Shown piece after piece: positions 34,159 through 43,005 of a stretch of DNA of 64,000 nucleotides. The stretch comes from SKUL01 sp964487545. Its GTDB lineage: Bacteria > Bacteroidota > Bacteroidia > Flavobacteriales_D > SKUL01. Under the pieces are notes generated by a model. That model had not been told where the DNA came from and did no database searches. It was given only the letters and a program-made list of their open reading frames with translations. The position numbers and the translations under genes were made by a program. Positions within the stretch are counted from its first letter, which is position 1. Every line of letters begins with the position of its first letter. The stretch spans positions 9,309 to 73,308 of the forward strand of contig CAZARI010000012.1 of assembly GCA_964487545.1 (NCBI GenBank). The letters are read 5' to 3'.

Positions 34159-36264
34159 CTATTCCTGCCGCCAGATCCAACCGTGGCGTTGCAAGCTGTA
34201 GTAACTGAATTTGCCTTCTTTCGTTACGCGCAGCACCTTGTCATCAACTTGTTCGATGCGGTTAAATTCGAATGGCAATACGGTGTCGCCGGCAAAAGTC
34301 ATCACGCCCCACAACCCTTCGGTATGCGCTGAATAATGAACCGTATCGATGATCTGTAACAGATGAAAAACGGGCTCTACCTGGTACTTACCTAAAGTGT
34401 CAATTACGCCGTATTGTTCGCGGCGTTTTACCACGGCCCTATTGTTTTCGAACGAAGAGGCATAATCGAATTGATAGCTGATTAGCAAGTTGTTCCCTTC
34501 GTCAACATAGCCCCAGCTTCTGCCTTTTTTCACAGGAATTCGTTTTCCAGTCCAATCGCCAATGGCATCAAACATTGCCGGTAAAATTTTGGTGTTGGTT
34601 GTATCGATCAGGCCGTACTTACTTTTCTGAAACACAATGGTGCGGCCTTCTTTAAAGTTGATGGTTTTGATATTCCGGCTGTCGACATGATATATAAAGT
34701 CGATGACCACTTTGCCGGTATCGTTAAGAAAACCCATTCGGTTGTTCTTCACGGCCGCAATTAATCCTTCGTTCAGCACCCCAAGATTGTCGTAATCAAA
34801 TGGAATAATCAGTGCGCCTTCGGTGTTGTACAATCCGTAAAAGTCGCCATCCTTTGCTCTTGCACCGCCGTTTTCAAACTCGTCGATGTATTCGTGAATC
34901 ACCGGAACCACTTCTGTGCCTTTGTTGTTGATCAATCCGTATTGGTTGTCGAGCGACACCTTGGCGAATCCCTCTTTAAATACCGTTCCGAAATCGTAGC
35001 GGTAATCAATCACCGTGCGGCCTTTCTGATCAATGTATCCTACTAAATCGCCTTTCACCGCATAGGTTAGCTTTCCGGTAAAATCGCCCAGTTCATCAAA
35101 CTCAAATGGAATTTTAACCCTTCCACTGCGATCTACCGCTCCATACAAACCATTTCGTTCTACTACCGCCAGGCCATTGATAAACATTTCAGAAGATTCG
35201 TTTCGGCAAGGCACCGCTTCGGTTCCCTTCTTGTCGATGAAGCCCACCATGCCATTTCTGCTCACCATGGCCAGCCCTTCACTAAAAGGTTCCACCCATT
35301 CATATTGAGGAGCAATGGCTACGTTTCCATGTTCGGTAACGAATCCCCACTTACCGCCCGACTCAATGGGGTAATATTCGGTGACGGTGAGGTTGAAGAT
35401 ATTCTTCAGCTCTTCGTGAAACGGATAATCTGGAAATTCGAGGGCGAAACGCGCCAGGGTTTCGGGAGTAACACTGCGAACACGCGCTTTGTAGATCCTT
35501 TGCCATGCGTCTTCTACATTCGGGTTGTTGGGAAACGACTGAACAAAGCGGTGCCACTGTGCGACGGAATTATCGGATGTGCTCAGTTTGTATATTTCGT
35601 CCTCGGCGGCTCGGCGATAGGGGCTTTCGGGATATAGCTCTACAAATGCCAAATAAGAATCAATGCGGCCATCTGCTGTTCTTGATTGGTAAAATGCTTC
35701 TTCATAGTGTGCTTTTGCTTCGGGAATTTGGTGGGCATCCGGATAGCGGTCAATAAAAGTCTGATAAGCATCAGGTGAATGCACAATTCTGACCTGTTCA
35801 AATGCGAGTGCATTGCGCAGTTCAACGGCTTCAGTTAGTTGTTTTGCGTGAGGGTGCTGACCAATAAACTTTTCGTAGCGCGCCACGGTATGCGATTCGT
35901 GCGCACGTGCAAATGCAAACGAATCTACATAGGCCAATTGAGTCAGCAACGTGGAATCGTTGATGCCATGCGATTGATAAAAGACCGTGGTTTTTTCCTT
36001 TTCAGGTGGGTAATGATTGATTGCGCTGAGTGCGTAATGAAGTGCTGAATCGAGCTGATGAAACGGATTGTCTGTTCGACCATAGATGATACTCAAACCG
36101 TATGAGGCGCCGGCAGGATATCTTTTCATTGATCGCTCAAACAGGTCTTTCGCTTCAAAGTAATTGTAAATATGCAAGGCTTCAAATGCCCTATTGAGCC
36201 TTCCCTTTGAAAATCCGAACGAAAGGAAAGTCAGTGCCATTGCGAATATTAGTCCGCGTTTCAT
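34159..36264 (-). CDS. WG-repeat protein with N-terminal TPR-like region
   Basis: A 701-aa protein with a signal sequence (LIFAMALTFLSFGFS). Residues about 20-270 are helical repeats with spaced FIGQHPHAK, FIDRYPDAHQ and FVELYPESPYRR motifs, like BamD/YfiO-type TPRs. Residues about 300-690 hold about ten WG repeats, for example GKWGFVTEHGNVAIAPQYEW and GMVGFIDKKGTEAVP, each ending in a beta hairpin. WG repeats are common in Bacteroidota envelope proteins and are thought to mediate binding. No enzyme motif was seen. The minus strand has TATTTTTA just before the ATG, one base off the promoter consensus. Confidence 0.87.
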   Translation of the reverse strand: MKRGLIFAMALTFLSFGFSKGRLNRAFEALHIYNYFEAKDLFERSMKRYPAGASYGLSIIYGRTDNPFHQLDSALHYALSAINHYPPEKEKTTVFYQSHGINDSTLLTQLAYVDSFAFARAHESHTVARYEKFIGQHPHAKQLTEAVELRNALAFEQVRIVHSPDAYQTFIDRYPDAHQIPEAKAHYEEAFYQSRTADGRIDSYLAFVELYPESPYRRAAEDEIYKLSTSDNSVAQWHRFVQSFPNNPNVEDAWQRIYKARVRSVTPETLARFALEFPDYPFHEELKNIFNLTVTEYYPIESGGKWGFVTEHGNVAIAPQYEWVEPFSEGLAMVSRNGMVGFIDKKGTEAVPCRNESSEMFINGLAVVERNGLYGAVDRSGRVKIPFEFDELGDFTGKLTYAVKGDLVGYIDQKGRTVIDYRYDFGTVFKEGFAKVSLDNQYGLINNKGTEVVPVIHEYIDEFENGGARAKDGDFYGLYNTEGALIIPFDYDNLGVLNEGLIAAVKNNRMGFLNDTGKVVIDFIYHVDSRNIKTINFKEGRTIVFQKSKYGLIDTTNTKILPAMFDAIGDWTGKRIPVKKGRSWGYVDEGNNLLISYQFDYASSFENNRAVVKRREQYGVIDTLGKYQVEPVFHLLQIIDTVHYSAHTEGLWGVMTFAGDTVLPFEFNRIEQVDDKVLRVTKEGKFSYYSLQRHGWIWRQE

Positions 36265-36311
36265 CAGCTAAAAATAGTTTTTCTATTCATAGAGCACAGT
36301 TACCTTCCTAC

Positions 36312-36341
36312 AAAAAAAGGGAATCGGCGATTCCCTTTTTT
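36312..36341 (-). terminator. Bidirectional-looking terminator between the WG and TPR genes
   Basis: AAAAGGGAATC, loop GGC and GATTCCCTTTT form a perfect stem with A and T tracts on the two sides. On the minus strand it follows the TPR gene by about 25 bases and separates it from the WG gene. Confidence 0.85.
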
Positions 36342-36365
36342 GCTGAATTAAGGTGTCTTGATCAA

Positions 36366-37103
36366 TCACCTGATTTCTTCCATCGACAGTTGGAATTCAT
36401 TGTCATCCTCAAAATAGGGTTCCACAATGCGCATGGTGACGCGAGCTGAATCGAGCATTCCCTGATCTTTCAGGTATTCTGCGTAGTGAATGGTTCCGAA
36501 TTTCAGCATTTCCTTTTGGTCGTCGGTCATGCGGTCGAAATCGATATGGGGCAGTTTCGGAGCCATTTCGCGCATCACCACATCGGCTTCTCCGCGTCGG
36601 TTAATTTTATAGAGCACCGCGCTATATATCATGGCTGCTCCAGCATCTTCGGAATCAAGATCAACGAGGGCTTTGTATATCCGGGCTGCCTGACTCATTC
36701 CACGCACATCGTTTCCAGACATAAACAGTCCGGCTTCGCGCATGGCTTCTCCTCGAAGTTCGTTCAGAAAATCGCGGTTTTCATCAAAGTATTCGCGCTC
36801 CTTGTCTCTTCGGCTGTATCTTGATGCATATTTCAGTGCGTCGCGAAAAGCGCGGGGGTATTTGTCGGTGTACTCATCTCTTTTGCTCATCTCGAAATAA
36901 GCTTTTGATAGGTACAACACTGGTCTAGGATCACGCCGGGTGTCGGAATTTTCGGTGTATCTCTCCGCTCTTTTCAGTAACTTCTCGTACTCTTCGTCAA
37001 CGTATAAAATCAACAGATCATCGAACTGATCGGGTTGCGCAACAACTTGAGAAGAAACTGTTAGTGTATACACCAACATCACTAAGAATAACTTGTAAAG
37101 CAT
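36366..37103 (-). CDS. Secreted helical-repeat protein of unknown function
   Basis: A 245-aa product with a signal peptide (MLYKLFLVMLVYTLTVSS, cut after VVAQ). The rest is helical and charged, with TPR-like pairs (LILYVDEEYEKLLKRAERY, PVLYLSKAYFEMSKRDEY, AARIYKALVDLDSEDAGAAM). It is predicted to be periplasmic and I do not recognise a family beyond TPR. It lies divergent from trmD, with promoter elements for both in about 120 bp. Confidence 0.75.
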   Translation of the reverse strand: MLYKLFLVMLVYTLTVSSQVVAQPDQFDDLLILYVDEEYEKLLKRAERYTENSDTRRDPRPVLYLSKAYFEMSKRDEYTDKYPRAFRDALKYASRYSRRDKEREYFDENRDFLNELRGEAMREAGLFMSGNDVRGMSQAARIYKALVDLDSEDAGAAMIYSAVLYKINRRGEADVVMREMAPKLPHIDFDRMTDDQKEMLKFGTIHYAEYLKDQGMLDSARVTMRIVEPYFEDDNEFQLSMEEIR

Positions 37104-37161
37104 ATAAAATGGTTTTATTTTTTTGGGAGTAAACTTGCAAACCTGATGCCGCTTTAAAACT

Positions 37162-37169
37162 CAAATATA
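37162..37169 (-). promoter_or_regulatory. Promoter -7 element for the TPR gene
   Basis: The minus strand reads TATATTTG, an exact TAnnTTTG match, 58 bases before the ATG at 37103. Confidence 0.5.
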
Positions 37170-37188
37170 AAAAGGATTTCCGGACTGA

Positions 37189-37218
37189 TTTCGCACTCCA
37201 TCATCTTTCCTAATTTTG
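37189..37218 (+). promoter_or_regulatory. trmD promoter
   Basis: TAATTTTG (37211-37218) matches TAnnTTTG. TTTC lies 18 bases upstream (37189-37192), one base off the -33 TTTG. The trmD ATG follows 7 bases later. Confidence 0.65.
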
Positions 37219-37225
37219 CCAAACC

Positions 37226-37906
37226 ATGAAAATTGAAATCATTACCGCGCTTCCCGCCTTACTCGAGAGTTGGCTCAACGACAGCATCATGAAACGGGCT
37301 CAAACCAAAGGAGTTGTCGAAATAACGACCCACAACCTTCGTGATTACAGCACCAACAAACAGAAGCAGATTGACGACTATGCTTTTGGAGGTGGTGCCG
37401 GAATGGTGCTGAGTATTGAACCCATTGCAAGGTGCATCGACGGTTTGTCGGAGAGAGCTTCCTACGACGAAATCATATACATGGCTCCGGATGGCGATGT
37501 TCTGAACCAATCGATGGCCAACGAATTATCGCTGAGCAAAAACCTAATTATTTTGTGCGGACATTATAAAGGGGTGGACGAACGCGTGCGCGAACACCTG
37601 GTGACCCGTGAAATTTCGATTGGGGATTTCGTATTGTCTGGAGGAGAACTTGCTGCAGCGGTACTGGTCGATGCCGTTGTGCGGTTGCTACCCGGCGTGC
37701 TCAATGATGAAACCTCTGCTCTCAGCGATTCATTTCAGGATGGAATGCTTGCCCCACCCGTCTATACCCGCCCGGCGGAATACAACGGCTGGAAGGTGCC
37801 AGAAATTCTCACTTCGGGAAATACAAAAGCCATAGAACACTGGCGTTTTGACAAGGCGTTGGAACGCACCAGACAACGCAGGCCCGATCTGATGGATGAA
37901 GATTAA
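37226..37906 (+). CDS. trmD: tRNA (guanine37-N1)-methyltransferase TrmD
   Basis: A 226-aa SPOUT methyltransferase that makes m1G37 and prevents +1 frameshifting. Family motifs in order: YAFGGGAGMVLSIEPI, then ILCGHYKGVDERVREHL and EISIGDFVLSGGELAAAVLVDAV. The last two build the trefoil knot that binds SAM. The C-terminal YTRPAEYNGWKVPEILTSG is also standard. It precedes rplS as in many bacteria, although no rpsP or rimM is adjacent. Confidence 0.96.
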   Translation: MKIEIITALPALLESWLNDSIMKRAQTKGVVEITTHNLRDYSTNKQKQIDDYAFGGGAGMVLSIEPIARCIDGLSERASYDEIIYMAPDGDVLNQSMANELSLSKNLIILCGHYKGVDERVREHLVTREISIGDFVLSGGELAAAVLVDAVVRLLPGVLNDETSALSDSFQDGMLAPPVYTRPAEYNGWKVPEILTSGNTKAIEHWRFDKALERTRQRRPDLMDED

Positions 37907-38003
37907 TTAAAAATTAAACGAGTAATGGGTTATTGCCGCAATTATTCGTAATATTGCAGCCCGAAAAATGAGGTGGTTAAACGACCACACAAAACATATA
38001 GCA

Positions 38004-38363
38004 ATGGACAGATTGAAAGAAATAGAAAATAGCCTGGTTGAAATGAAAGAACTTCCAAATTTCAAGGCTGGTGACACGGTTAATGTTCACTACAAAATCC
38101 GTGAAGGAGCAAAGGAGCGTATTCAGCAATTTCAGGGGGTAGTGCTTCAGCGCAGAGGAAGCGGTGTTACTGAAACTTTCACTGTCCGTAAAATTTCCGG
38201 CGGCATCGGCGTGGAGCGCGTATTTCCGATTGCCTCTCCTTTTCTCGAAAAAATTGAAATTAACAAAAGCGGTGTGGTTCGTCGTGCACGGATTTTCTAC
38301 ATGCGAAAAAGAACCGGTAAGGCCACGCGAATTAAAGAGCGCCGAGCCACAGCTAAAAAATAA
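38004..38363 (+). CDS. rplS: Large subunit ribosomal protein bL19
   Basis: A 119-aa bL19, recognised by FKAGDTVNVHYKIREGAKER, QQFQGVVLQRRGSG and GVERVFPIASP, ending RRARIFYMRKRTGKATRIKE. The start at 38004 removes a 12-residue in-frame extension (MRWLNDHTKHIA) that has no homology. TAATATTG about 55 bases upstream is a near-consensus promoter, so it may be transcribed both from it and with trmD. Confidence 0.97.
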   Translation: MDRLKEIENSLVEMKELPNFKAGDTVNVHYKIREGAKERIQQFQGVVLQRRGSGVTETFTVRKISGGIGVERVFPIASPFLEKIEINKSGVVRRARIFYMRKRTGKATRIKERRATAKK

Positions 38364-38385
38364 ATTACCGAATTCAGCGATAATA

Positions 38386-38413
38386 AAATGGCCATCAGTT
38401 GATGGCCATTTTT
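38386..38413 (+). terminator. Terminator after rplS
   Basis: AAATGGCCATC, loop AGTT and GATGGCCATTT form an 11-bp stem followed by T residues. A tracts on the other flank are modest. Confidence 0.85.
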
Positions 38414-38453
38414 CGTTCAATAGATTTGCGTTTTATAGAATCAAAACCTGGTA

Positions 38454-39116
38454 TCAGGCCCGTGTCCAGCGAACATTATTAATCCACAACACCTCCGAAT
38501 TTGGCTGTGCATTCTTAATTTCGATGCCAACCATTACCTCAATATCTCCGAGTCGCATCTGCTCAAAGTCGCGCAGGGGTATGGAAAGCGCATGGGGTGT
38601 TTGACCTAGCGCCTGGGTTGAAACCTGAACGAAATCAGATCGCACATAACCAGGGCAGACCCCATCGGAATCGGCAATTTTTCCGTGGATATAAATATCG
38701 ACCAGGGGCAGCGATACCCCTTCGGGCAGGGCCAGATCTATACGCAGGTTTCCCTCGATATAATTACTTGCGCTCACTGGGTTGATCAACTTGAACTGGA
38801 GTTGCAGGTCTCCATTAACATCGGTGATAAGTCTGGTTAAATGCGTCTGGGCAGAAGTATCAGCGTCAAATACCAGCATCCCGTAGCAAAGTTCTGGTAC
38901 AATTCCATAGGAGAAAATATCACCGTTCCAGCCACCTGCAACGCCATCTTTCCAAATCACCTGCTCATCGGGCGGATAAGTACAACTGCCATCATCCACC
39001 GTAGCCCGCGGATTGTGGTTTTCTGCAAGGTGATCGGTACACCCAGTAATTTCTTCGTTGCGTGTGCAAGAAGCGATGGTTATCGCTCCAAGCAAAACCA
39101 ATATTAATCTCGACAT
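38454..39116 (-). CDS. Secreted lipoprotein with GCxDxxxxNxxPxAxxDDGSC motif
   Basis: A 220-aa lipoprotein (MSRLILVLLGAITIASC, lipobox Cys17). Near the N terminus it has GCTDHLAENHNPRATVDDGS followed by C, the short calcium-loop-like motif seen many times in marine Bacteroidota secreted proteins. The remainder (GGWNGDIFSYGIVP ... SVPL-like beta strands ... EVLWINNVRWTRA) looks like a beta-sandwich. The function is unknown. It converges on rplS and diverges from oxyR. Confidence 0.78.
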   Translation of the reverse strand: MSRLILVLLGAITIASCTRNEEITGCTDHLAENHNPRATVDDGSCTYPPDEQVIWKDGVAGGWNGDIFSYGIVPELCYGMLVFDADTSAQTHLTRLITDVNGDLQLQFKLINPVSASNYIEGNLRIDLALPEGVSLPLVDIYIHGKIADSDGVCPGYVRSDFVQVSTQALGQTPHALSIPLRDFEQMRLGDIEVMVGIEIKNAQPNSEVLWINNVRWTRA

Positions 39117-39258
39117 TTCTCTATGAATAGGTTGAACAGTGCAAATTAACGAAAACAGATAGTGACCGAAATCCGACCATTAGAAACAACCAACAAATTT
39201 ATCAACAGCGTCTTTTATAATGATAATCAATCAAATATAGTAAGTCATAAATAACATT

Positions 39259-39266
39259 TATATTTG
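39259..39266 (+). promoter_or_regulatory. oxyR promoter -7 element
   Basis: TATATTTG matches TAnnTTTG and is followed by a 16-base leader to the oxyR ATG. I could not recognise an OxyR box with confidence in the AT-rich upstream region. Confidence 0.6.
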
Positions 39267-39282
39267 CGCAAAATTACCTGCT

Positions 39283-40251
39283 ATGACTTATATCCAGCTT
39301 CAATATTTGCTTGCCATAGACACCCACCGGCACTTTGGAAGAGCGGCCGAAAGTTGCTTTGTTACTCAGCCAACGCTTAGTATGCAAATTCAAAAACTGG
39401 AGGAGGAATTGGATATTTTAATTTTTGACCGGAGTAGAAAGCCGGTGGAGCCAACAGAAATCGGCAAACAAGTAATTGCGCAGGCCCGCATTGCGCTGCA
39501 CGAAACAGAAAAAATAAACGAACTGGTACTGCATTCAAAAGGGGTGATTTCTGGAGAATTTAGGATCGGAATCATTCCAACGGTTGCCGCTACCATCCTT
39601 CCGCGATTATTGACCGTCTTTATGACAAAGTTTCCGGATGTAGAACTGATCATCGAAGAATTACAAACCGAAATACTGATCGACCGGCTGAAAAAAGACC
39701 TGCTCGACGCAGCGATCGCAGCCACTCCACTCAGCATTCCCGGCATCATTGAAAGACCCATTTACTACGAGCCCTTTGTGGCTTTTATTCCTGAAAATCA
39801 CCGTTTGGCGGCCGAAAGCTTTGTACTGAATTCAGAACTCAAGCTCGATGATATTCTGCTATTGAACCAAGGACATTGCTTTCGCAACAGCGTAGTGAAT
39901 CTGTGTAAAAATGCTTTTGAGCAGCCCGGCCCAAACAACAACCACAGCGGAAAACCACGGCACTTTTCACTTGAGAGTGGAAGTTTTGAAACGTTGATCA
40001 AACTGTCCAAGCAGGGATTGGGCATGACGCTCATTCCTTATCTCACAGCGGAAGAATTAACACCAGAGGATAAAAAAATGGTGAAACCTTTTGATTATCC
40101 ACAGCCCTCGCGCGAAATCAGTATTTTATACAGTCGTTCGCAGCTTAAAATCAGCCTAATTAATGCGCTGGCAGAAACCGTTCAACGAAACATTCCTGAA
40201 CGCCTGCGTGAGCCACAAGCCAATAATATCATCAGTCCAGTAAGACTCTAA
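39283..40251 (+). CDS. oxyR: LysR-family hydrogen peroxide sensor OxyR
   Basis: A 322-aa LysR regulator. The N-terminal winged helix reads MTYIQLQYLLAIDTHRHFGR and SCFVTQPTLSMQIQKLEEEL. In the effector domain GHCFRNSVVNLC places cysteines at residues 199 and 208, the same numbers and spacing as the disulfide pair of E. coli OxyR, so peroxide sensing is well supported. It should activate peroxidase and catalase genes. A typical 2-Cys peroxiredoxin is encoded about 18 kb away at 58029. The gene diverges from a lipoprotein gene. Confidence 0.93.
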   Translation: MTYIQLQYLLAIDTHRHFGRAAESCFVTQPTLSMQIQKLEEELDILIFDRSRKPVEPTEIGKQVIAQARIALHETEKINELVLHSKGVISGEFRIGIIPTVAATILPRLLTVFMTKFPDVELIIEELQTEILIDRLKKDLLDAAIAATPLSIPGIIERPIYYEPFVAFIPENHRLAAESFVLNSELKLDDILLLNQGHCFRNSVVNLCKNAFEQPGPNNNHSGKPRHFSLESGSFETLIKLSKQGLGMTLIPYLTAEELTPEDKKMVKPFDYPQPSREISILYSRSQLKISLINALAETVQRNIPERLREPQANNIISPVRL

Positions 40252-40407
40252 CTGCCCTTGGTGGTTGTGGAATTGCAGCATAGTTTTTGAAGTTGCACCT
40301 CCACTGTTTTCACCCCACTATGTTTTAGATTTTTGTAGATGTTTTGACGTACATCTCTGGATCTGTTTTATATTTCCAGTTCAGAAAGACCAATAAAACT
40401 CCTCAAT

Positions 40408-41193
40408 ATGAAATTCAGCATCCGATTTTTGCTTGTTGCGGTCATTTGTCTATTCGCTACAACTCTTATTGCTCAGCCAGATTTGAAAGGCCTATCAGCC
40501 AAAGAGCGCGCTGAATTGGCACAAAAAGAGCAAATAGAATCTGCACTCGACCGCAATTTTCTAAATGTGATGGATCAGGCACATTTACATTTTGCGAAAA
40601 AAGAATACCTGAAGTCTATCCGCAAATACGAAGAAGCAGGTCAAATGCGCCCATACAATGTATATCCACCGGTAAAAATCCGCGATATTGAGCTGGCCAT
40701 GAAAGACACCCTCGAATTACTTAGACAAAGAGAAAAAGAAGAACTCGAACAACGCCCACATTCCGAACAGATTTCAGAAAAACCACAGCTCCCGGATCGG
40801 GAAAAAGAAATGGATGAATTTCGCGAGCGCGAGGAAAAGCGGCAGCAACAAGCCGACCAGTGGGAACAACAGCAACGCCGACAATTAGCACACCAACGCG
40901 AACTGAAAAAAGAACAGGAAGAGAAAAGCCTTGAGCTCACCAAAAGAGAAGGCGTTGACGTTCCGGAAACATCACTCGAAGAATTTCAGGCCGATTTGGC
41001 CAAAGAGTATAACGAGGGCATAACGCAGCGCACGTATCAGGATGGTCAGCGAACCGTTACCGAACGTATTGTGGTGAAGGGAGAAAAAGGCAACGAATAC
41101 AAACGGGTAGAACATCCGTGGGGCGGAAAGTTCTACTTTAAAAACGGATTGCCCATCTCTGAAGAAACCTGGAATCAGGAAACCGCTCAGTAG
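40408..41193 (+). CDS. Secreted charged-helix protein of unknown function
   Basis: A 261-aa product with a signal peptide (FLLVAVICLFATTLIAQ). A TPR-like hairpin (AHLHFAKKEYLKSIRKYEEAGQMRPYN) is followed by a Gln/Glu/Arg-rich coiled coil at about 105-175. A conserved-looking C-terminal domain closes it (ITQRTYQDGQRTVTERIVVK, HPWGGKFYFKNGLPISEETW). I remember this ending from other Bacteroidota hypotheticals, without function. The upstream TATATTTC is one base off the promoter consensus. Its 3' end overlaps the convergent DUF1684 gene by 7 bases. Confidence 0.78.
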   Translation: MKFSIRFLLVAVICLFATTLIAQPDLKGLSAKERAELAQKEQIESALDRNFLNVMDQAHLHFAKKEYLKSIRKYEEAGQMRPYNVYPPVKIRDIELAMKDTLELLRQREKEELEQRPHSEQISEKPQLPDREKEMDEFREREEKRQQQADQWEQQQRRQLAHQRELKKEQEEKSLELTKREGVDVPETSLEEFQADLAKEYNEGITQRTYQDGQRTVTERIVVKGEKGNEYKRVEHPWGGKFYFKNGLPISEETWNQETAQ

Positions 41194-41804
41194 TCGTTCA
41201 TGTTGTATTTGGCTCCTGCTCGAATGGCTTTCTGCAGGTGATTTTCTGCCGGCGGAATTGGACAAGAGAAACTCTCGTCATAGGCGCAATACGGATTGTA
41301 GGCGATATTAAAATCAAGCGTCCACTGCGTTCCTTCTTGCATATCCATTTCGATATACCTTCCACCGCCGTAGGTTTCATCACCATTGGTCATATCGGTG
41401 AAAGGCAAAAACAGCGGAATCGTTTCATTGGTATTCGTGCTGGTCGGGAAGGCGATATTGCGGTAAATCAGCAACTCAAAATCTTGTTCATCGATTTGAA
41501 AATGCAGTGTACCAAAAGGCTGGTAGCGTGCAATTTTTCCGGTTGTTGTCGGTAACTCTGCAACCGGAGCCGTAACGCGTTCAAACCTGGCTTTAACACG
41601 AAACTTTTCATCCGGGTCAAAAAAAGGCAGCCCAGTAAATGACTTCAGCGCTTCTTTGGACAAAGGCGATGAGTCGGGATCAGCAAATTTTTCGTTAAGT
41701 TCCTTTTGAAAAGCTTCAACAGACAACTTAAACCGATGATCCTGTCCACAACTTTCTAACAGCAGATACGTAAATAGAAGAGCAAAAAAATGGGTGGGCT
41801 TCAT
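41187..41804 (-). CDS. DUF1684 lipoprotein
   Basis: The 205-aa product has an SPII signal (MKPTHFFALLFTYLLLESC) and the DUF1684 body. The tell-tale sequences are YGGGRYIEMDM, LDFNIAYNPYCAYDESFSCP and IPPAENHLQKAIRAGAK. The last block, NPYCAY...CPIPPxEN, is the family's most conserved part and suggests metal or substrate binding, but the activity is unknown. ATG 41804 was taken as the start because the lipobox follows; the frame is open 70 codons further upstream without support. TATCTTTC near 41835 is one base off a promoter. Confidence 0.87.
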   Translation of the reverse strand: MKPTHFFALLFTYLLLESCGQDHRFKLSVEAFQKELNEKFADPDSSPLSKEALKSFTGLPFFDPDEKFRVKARFERVTAPVAELPTTTGKIARYQPFGTLHFQIDEQDFELLIYRNIAFPTSTNTNETIPLFLPFTDMTNGDETYGGGRYIEMDMQEGTQWTLDFNIAYNPYCAYDESFSCPIPPAENHLQKAIRAGAKYNMNDY

Positions 41805-41900
41805 TACTTTTATTTGTAGAATTTCGTTCCGAAAGATAACCATAAAGCAGCGAATTGCGGTTTTGATGGTTAGCGCGTACCACTTTAAACTACATAAATT

Positions 41901-42671
41901 ATGGATATCCGAAGAGAGATAAAAGATACCGACAGTGCCCTTCGCGACTTTACCGCAGCAGTGTTGGTTCGAAACCTCGGCGAGAACTGGTGGAACGAAT
42001 GTGGGCTTTCGCAAAAAACCATTGAAGCATGGCGGAAACGAAAAGCGGAAGTAGAATCCAAAGTGCAGCCGATGCAGGGCGAAGAAAATCTACTATTTTA
42101 CGCCCCCTTCGAAGAGATGATACTGCTGATTATCAAGAACTGGGAATACGAATTTAATCAGGTCTTTGATGACGTACAAACCCTGGAGGTATATCTAAAA
42201 ACGCTCAATCATTACCTTCAACCCGATGTAGGGCGACGCGAGTTATTTATCTTTCAAAAACACTTGGTATTGGGCATCACCGGAGAAATACGGGCACGGA
42301 TTATAGCCTTCCGCAGCCTTAACGAAGTAGGGAAAGATGGATTTCCGAGAATTGAAAGCGTGAAAGACAGCTTCGGAAATATATGGACAGTTGGAAAACC
42401 CATGCGGTTAAAGACCAATGCCACCCTGCGTGTAGGCGATGTGGTGGAATATATCATCACGGCTTCCGATCCCGAGCAACAGCCGCTGCAATATCGGATT
42501 CTCGGTTTTAAGTGGGAAACCAGCAACATTCTTCGTCTAAAAATCGAAGACAAGAACATTGCACGCGACGGCAAGGTCAATATTACGATTCGCAGCAATA
42601 GAAAATTTCACGCATATCCTCTTGGCTACGACGACCGCGTGGTATTTGAATATCAGATTTTGCCCGGCTAA
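41901..42671 (+). CDS. HEPN (Swt1-like) protein with C-terminal Ig-like domain
   Basis: A 256-aa protein in two parts. Residues 1-140 are helical and start SALRDFTAAVLVRNLGENWW, then FEEMILLIIKNWE, which resembles the Swt1-type HEPN domain. The usual HEPN catalytic Rx4-6H is not clear; RRELFIFQKH has a longer spacing. Residues about 150-256 look like a beta-sandwich (VKDSFGNIWTVGKPMRLKTN, VEYIITASDPEQQPLQYRI, VVFEYQILPG), similar to Ig or cadherin-like folds. There is no signal peptide, so it is presumably cytoplasmic. HEPN proteins often belong to RNA-targeting defence, but the role here is unknown. It is divergent from the DUF1684 gene. Confidence 0.55.
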   Translation: MDIRREIKDTDSALRDFTAAVLVRNLGENWWNECGLSQKTIEAWRKRKAEVESKVQPMQGEENLLFYAPFEEMILLIIKNWEYEFNQVFDDVQTLEVYLKTLNHYLQPDVGRRELFIFQKHLVLGITGEIRARIIAFRSLNEVGKDGFPRIESVKDSFGNIWTVGKPMRLKTNATLRVGDVVEYIITASDPEQQPLQYRILGFKWETSNILRLKIEDKNIARDGKVNITIRSNRKFHAYPLGYDDRVVFEYQILPG

Positions 42672-42853
42672 GACTAAGACAAGGAGACGCAGATCGAGAA
42701 CACTATATTGCTAAATCGGCCGTTGGTATTGTAACTCTTTTAGATCACATTCGTCTAAGAAGTCAAAACCTGAAGTGTTTGTCAACCACCGAAAACGATT
42801 GGTGTAGATTTTGAACTGTTTCGCAACAAGAAAAAAAGCCGCTGACACTTCTA

Positions 42854-42884
42854 CCCGCCTGATAATCAGGCGGGTTTTATTTTT
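42854..42884 (+). terminator. Terminator after the HEPN-like gene
   Basis: CCCGCCTGA, loop TAA and TCAGGCGGG form a perfect 9-bp stem followed by TTTTATTTTT. It lies about 180 bases past the stop, leaving a long 3' untranslated region or room for a separate small RNA. Confidence 0.88.
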
Positions 42885-43005
42885 AAATCAACCAAGAATA
42901 GGTTCAAAAGACCTCTATCGTTAAAATTCAACCTTTAATGGAACAAGATCGACCGTTGGGATAATTTATCTGAAACCTGCTGGAAATTTCCTGACATTTG
43001 TACCG

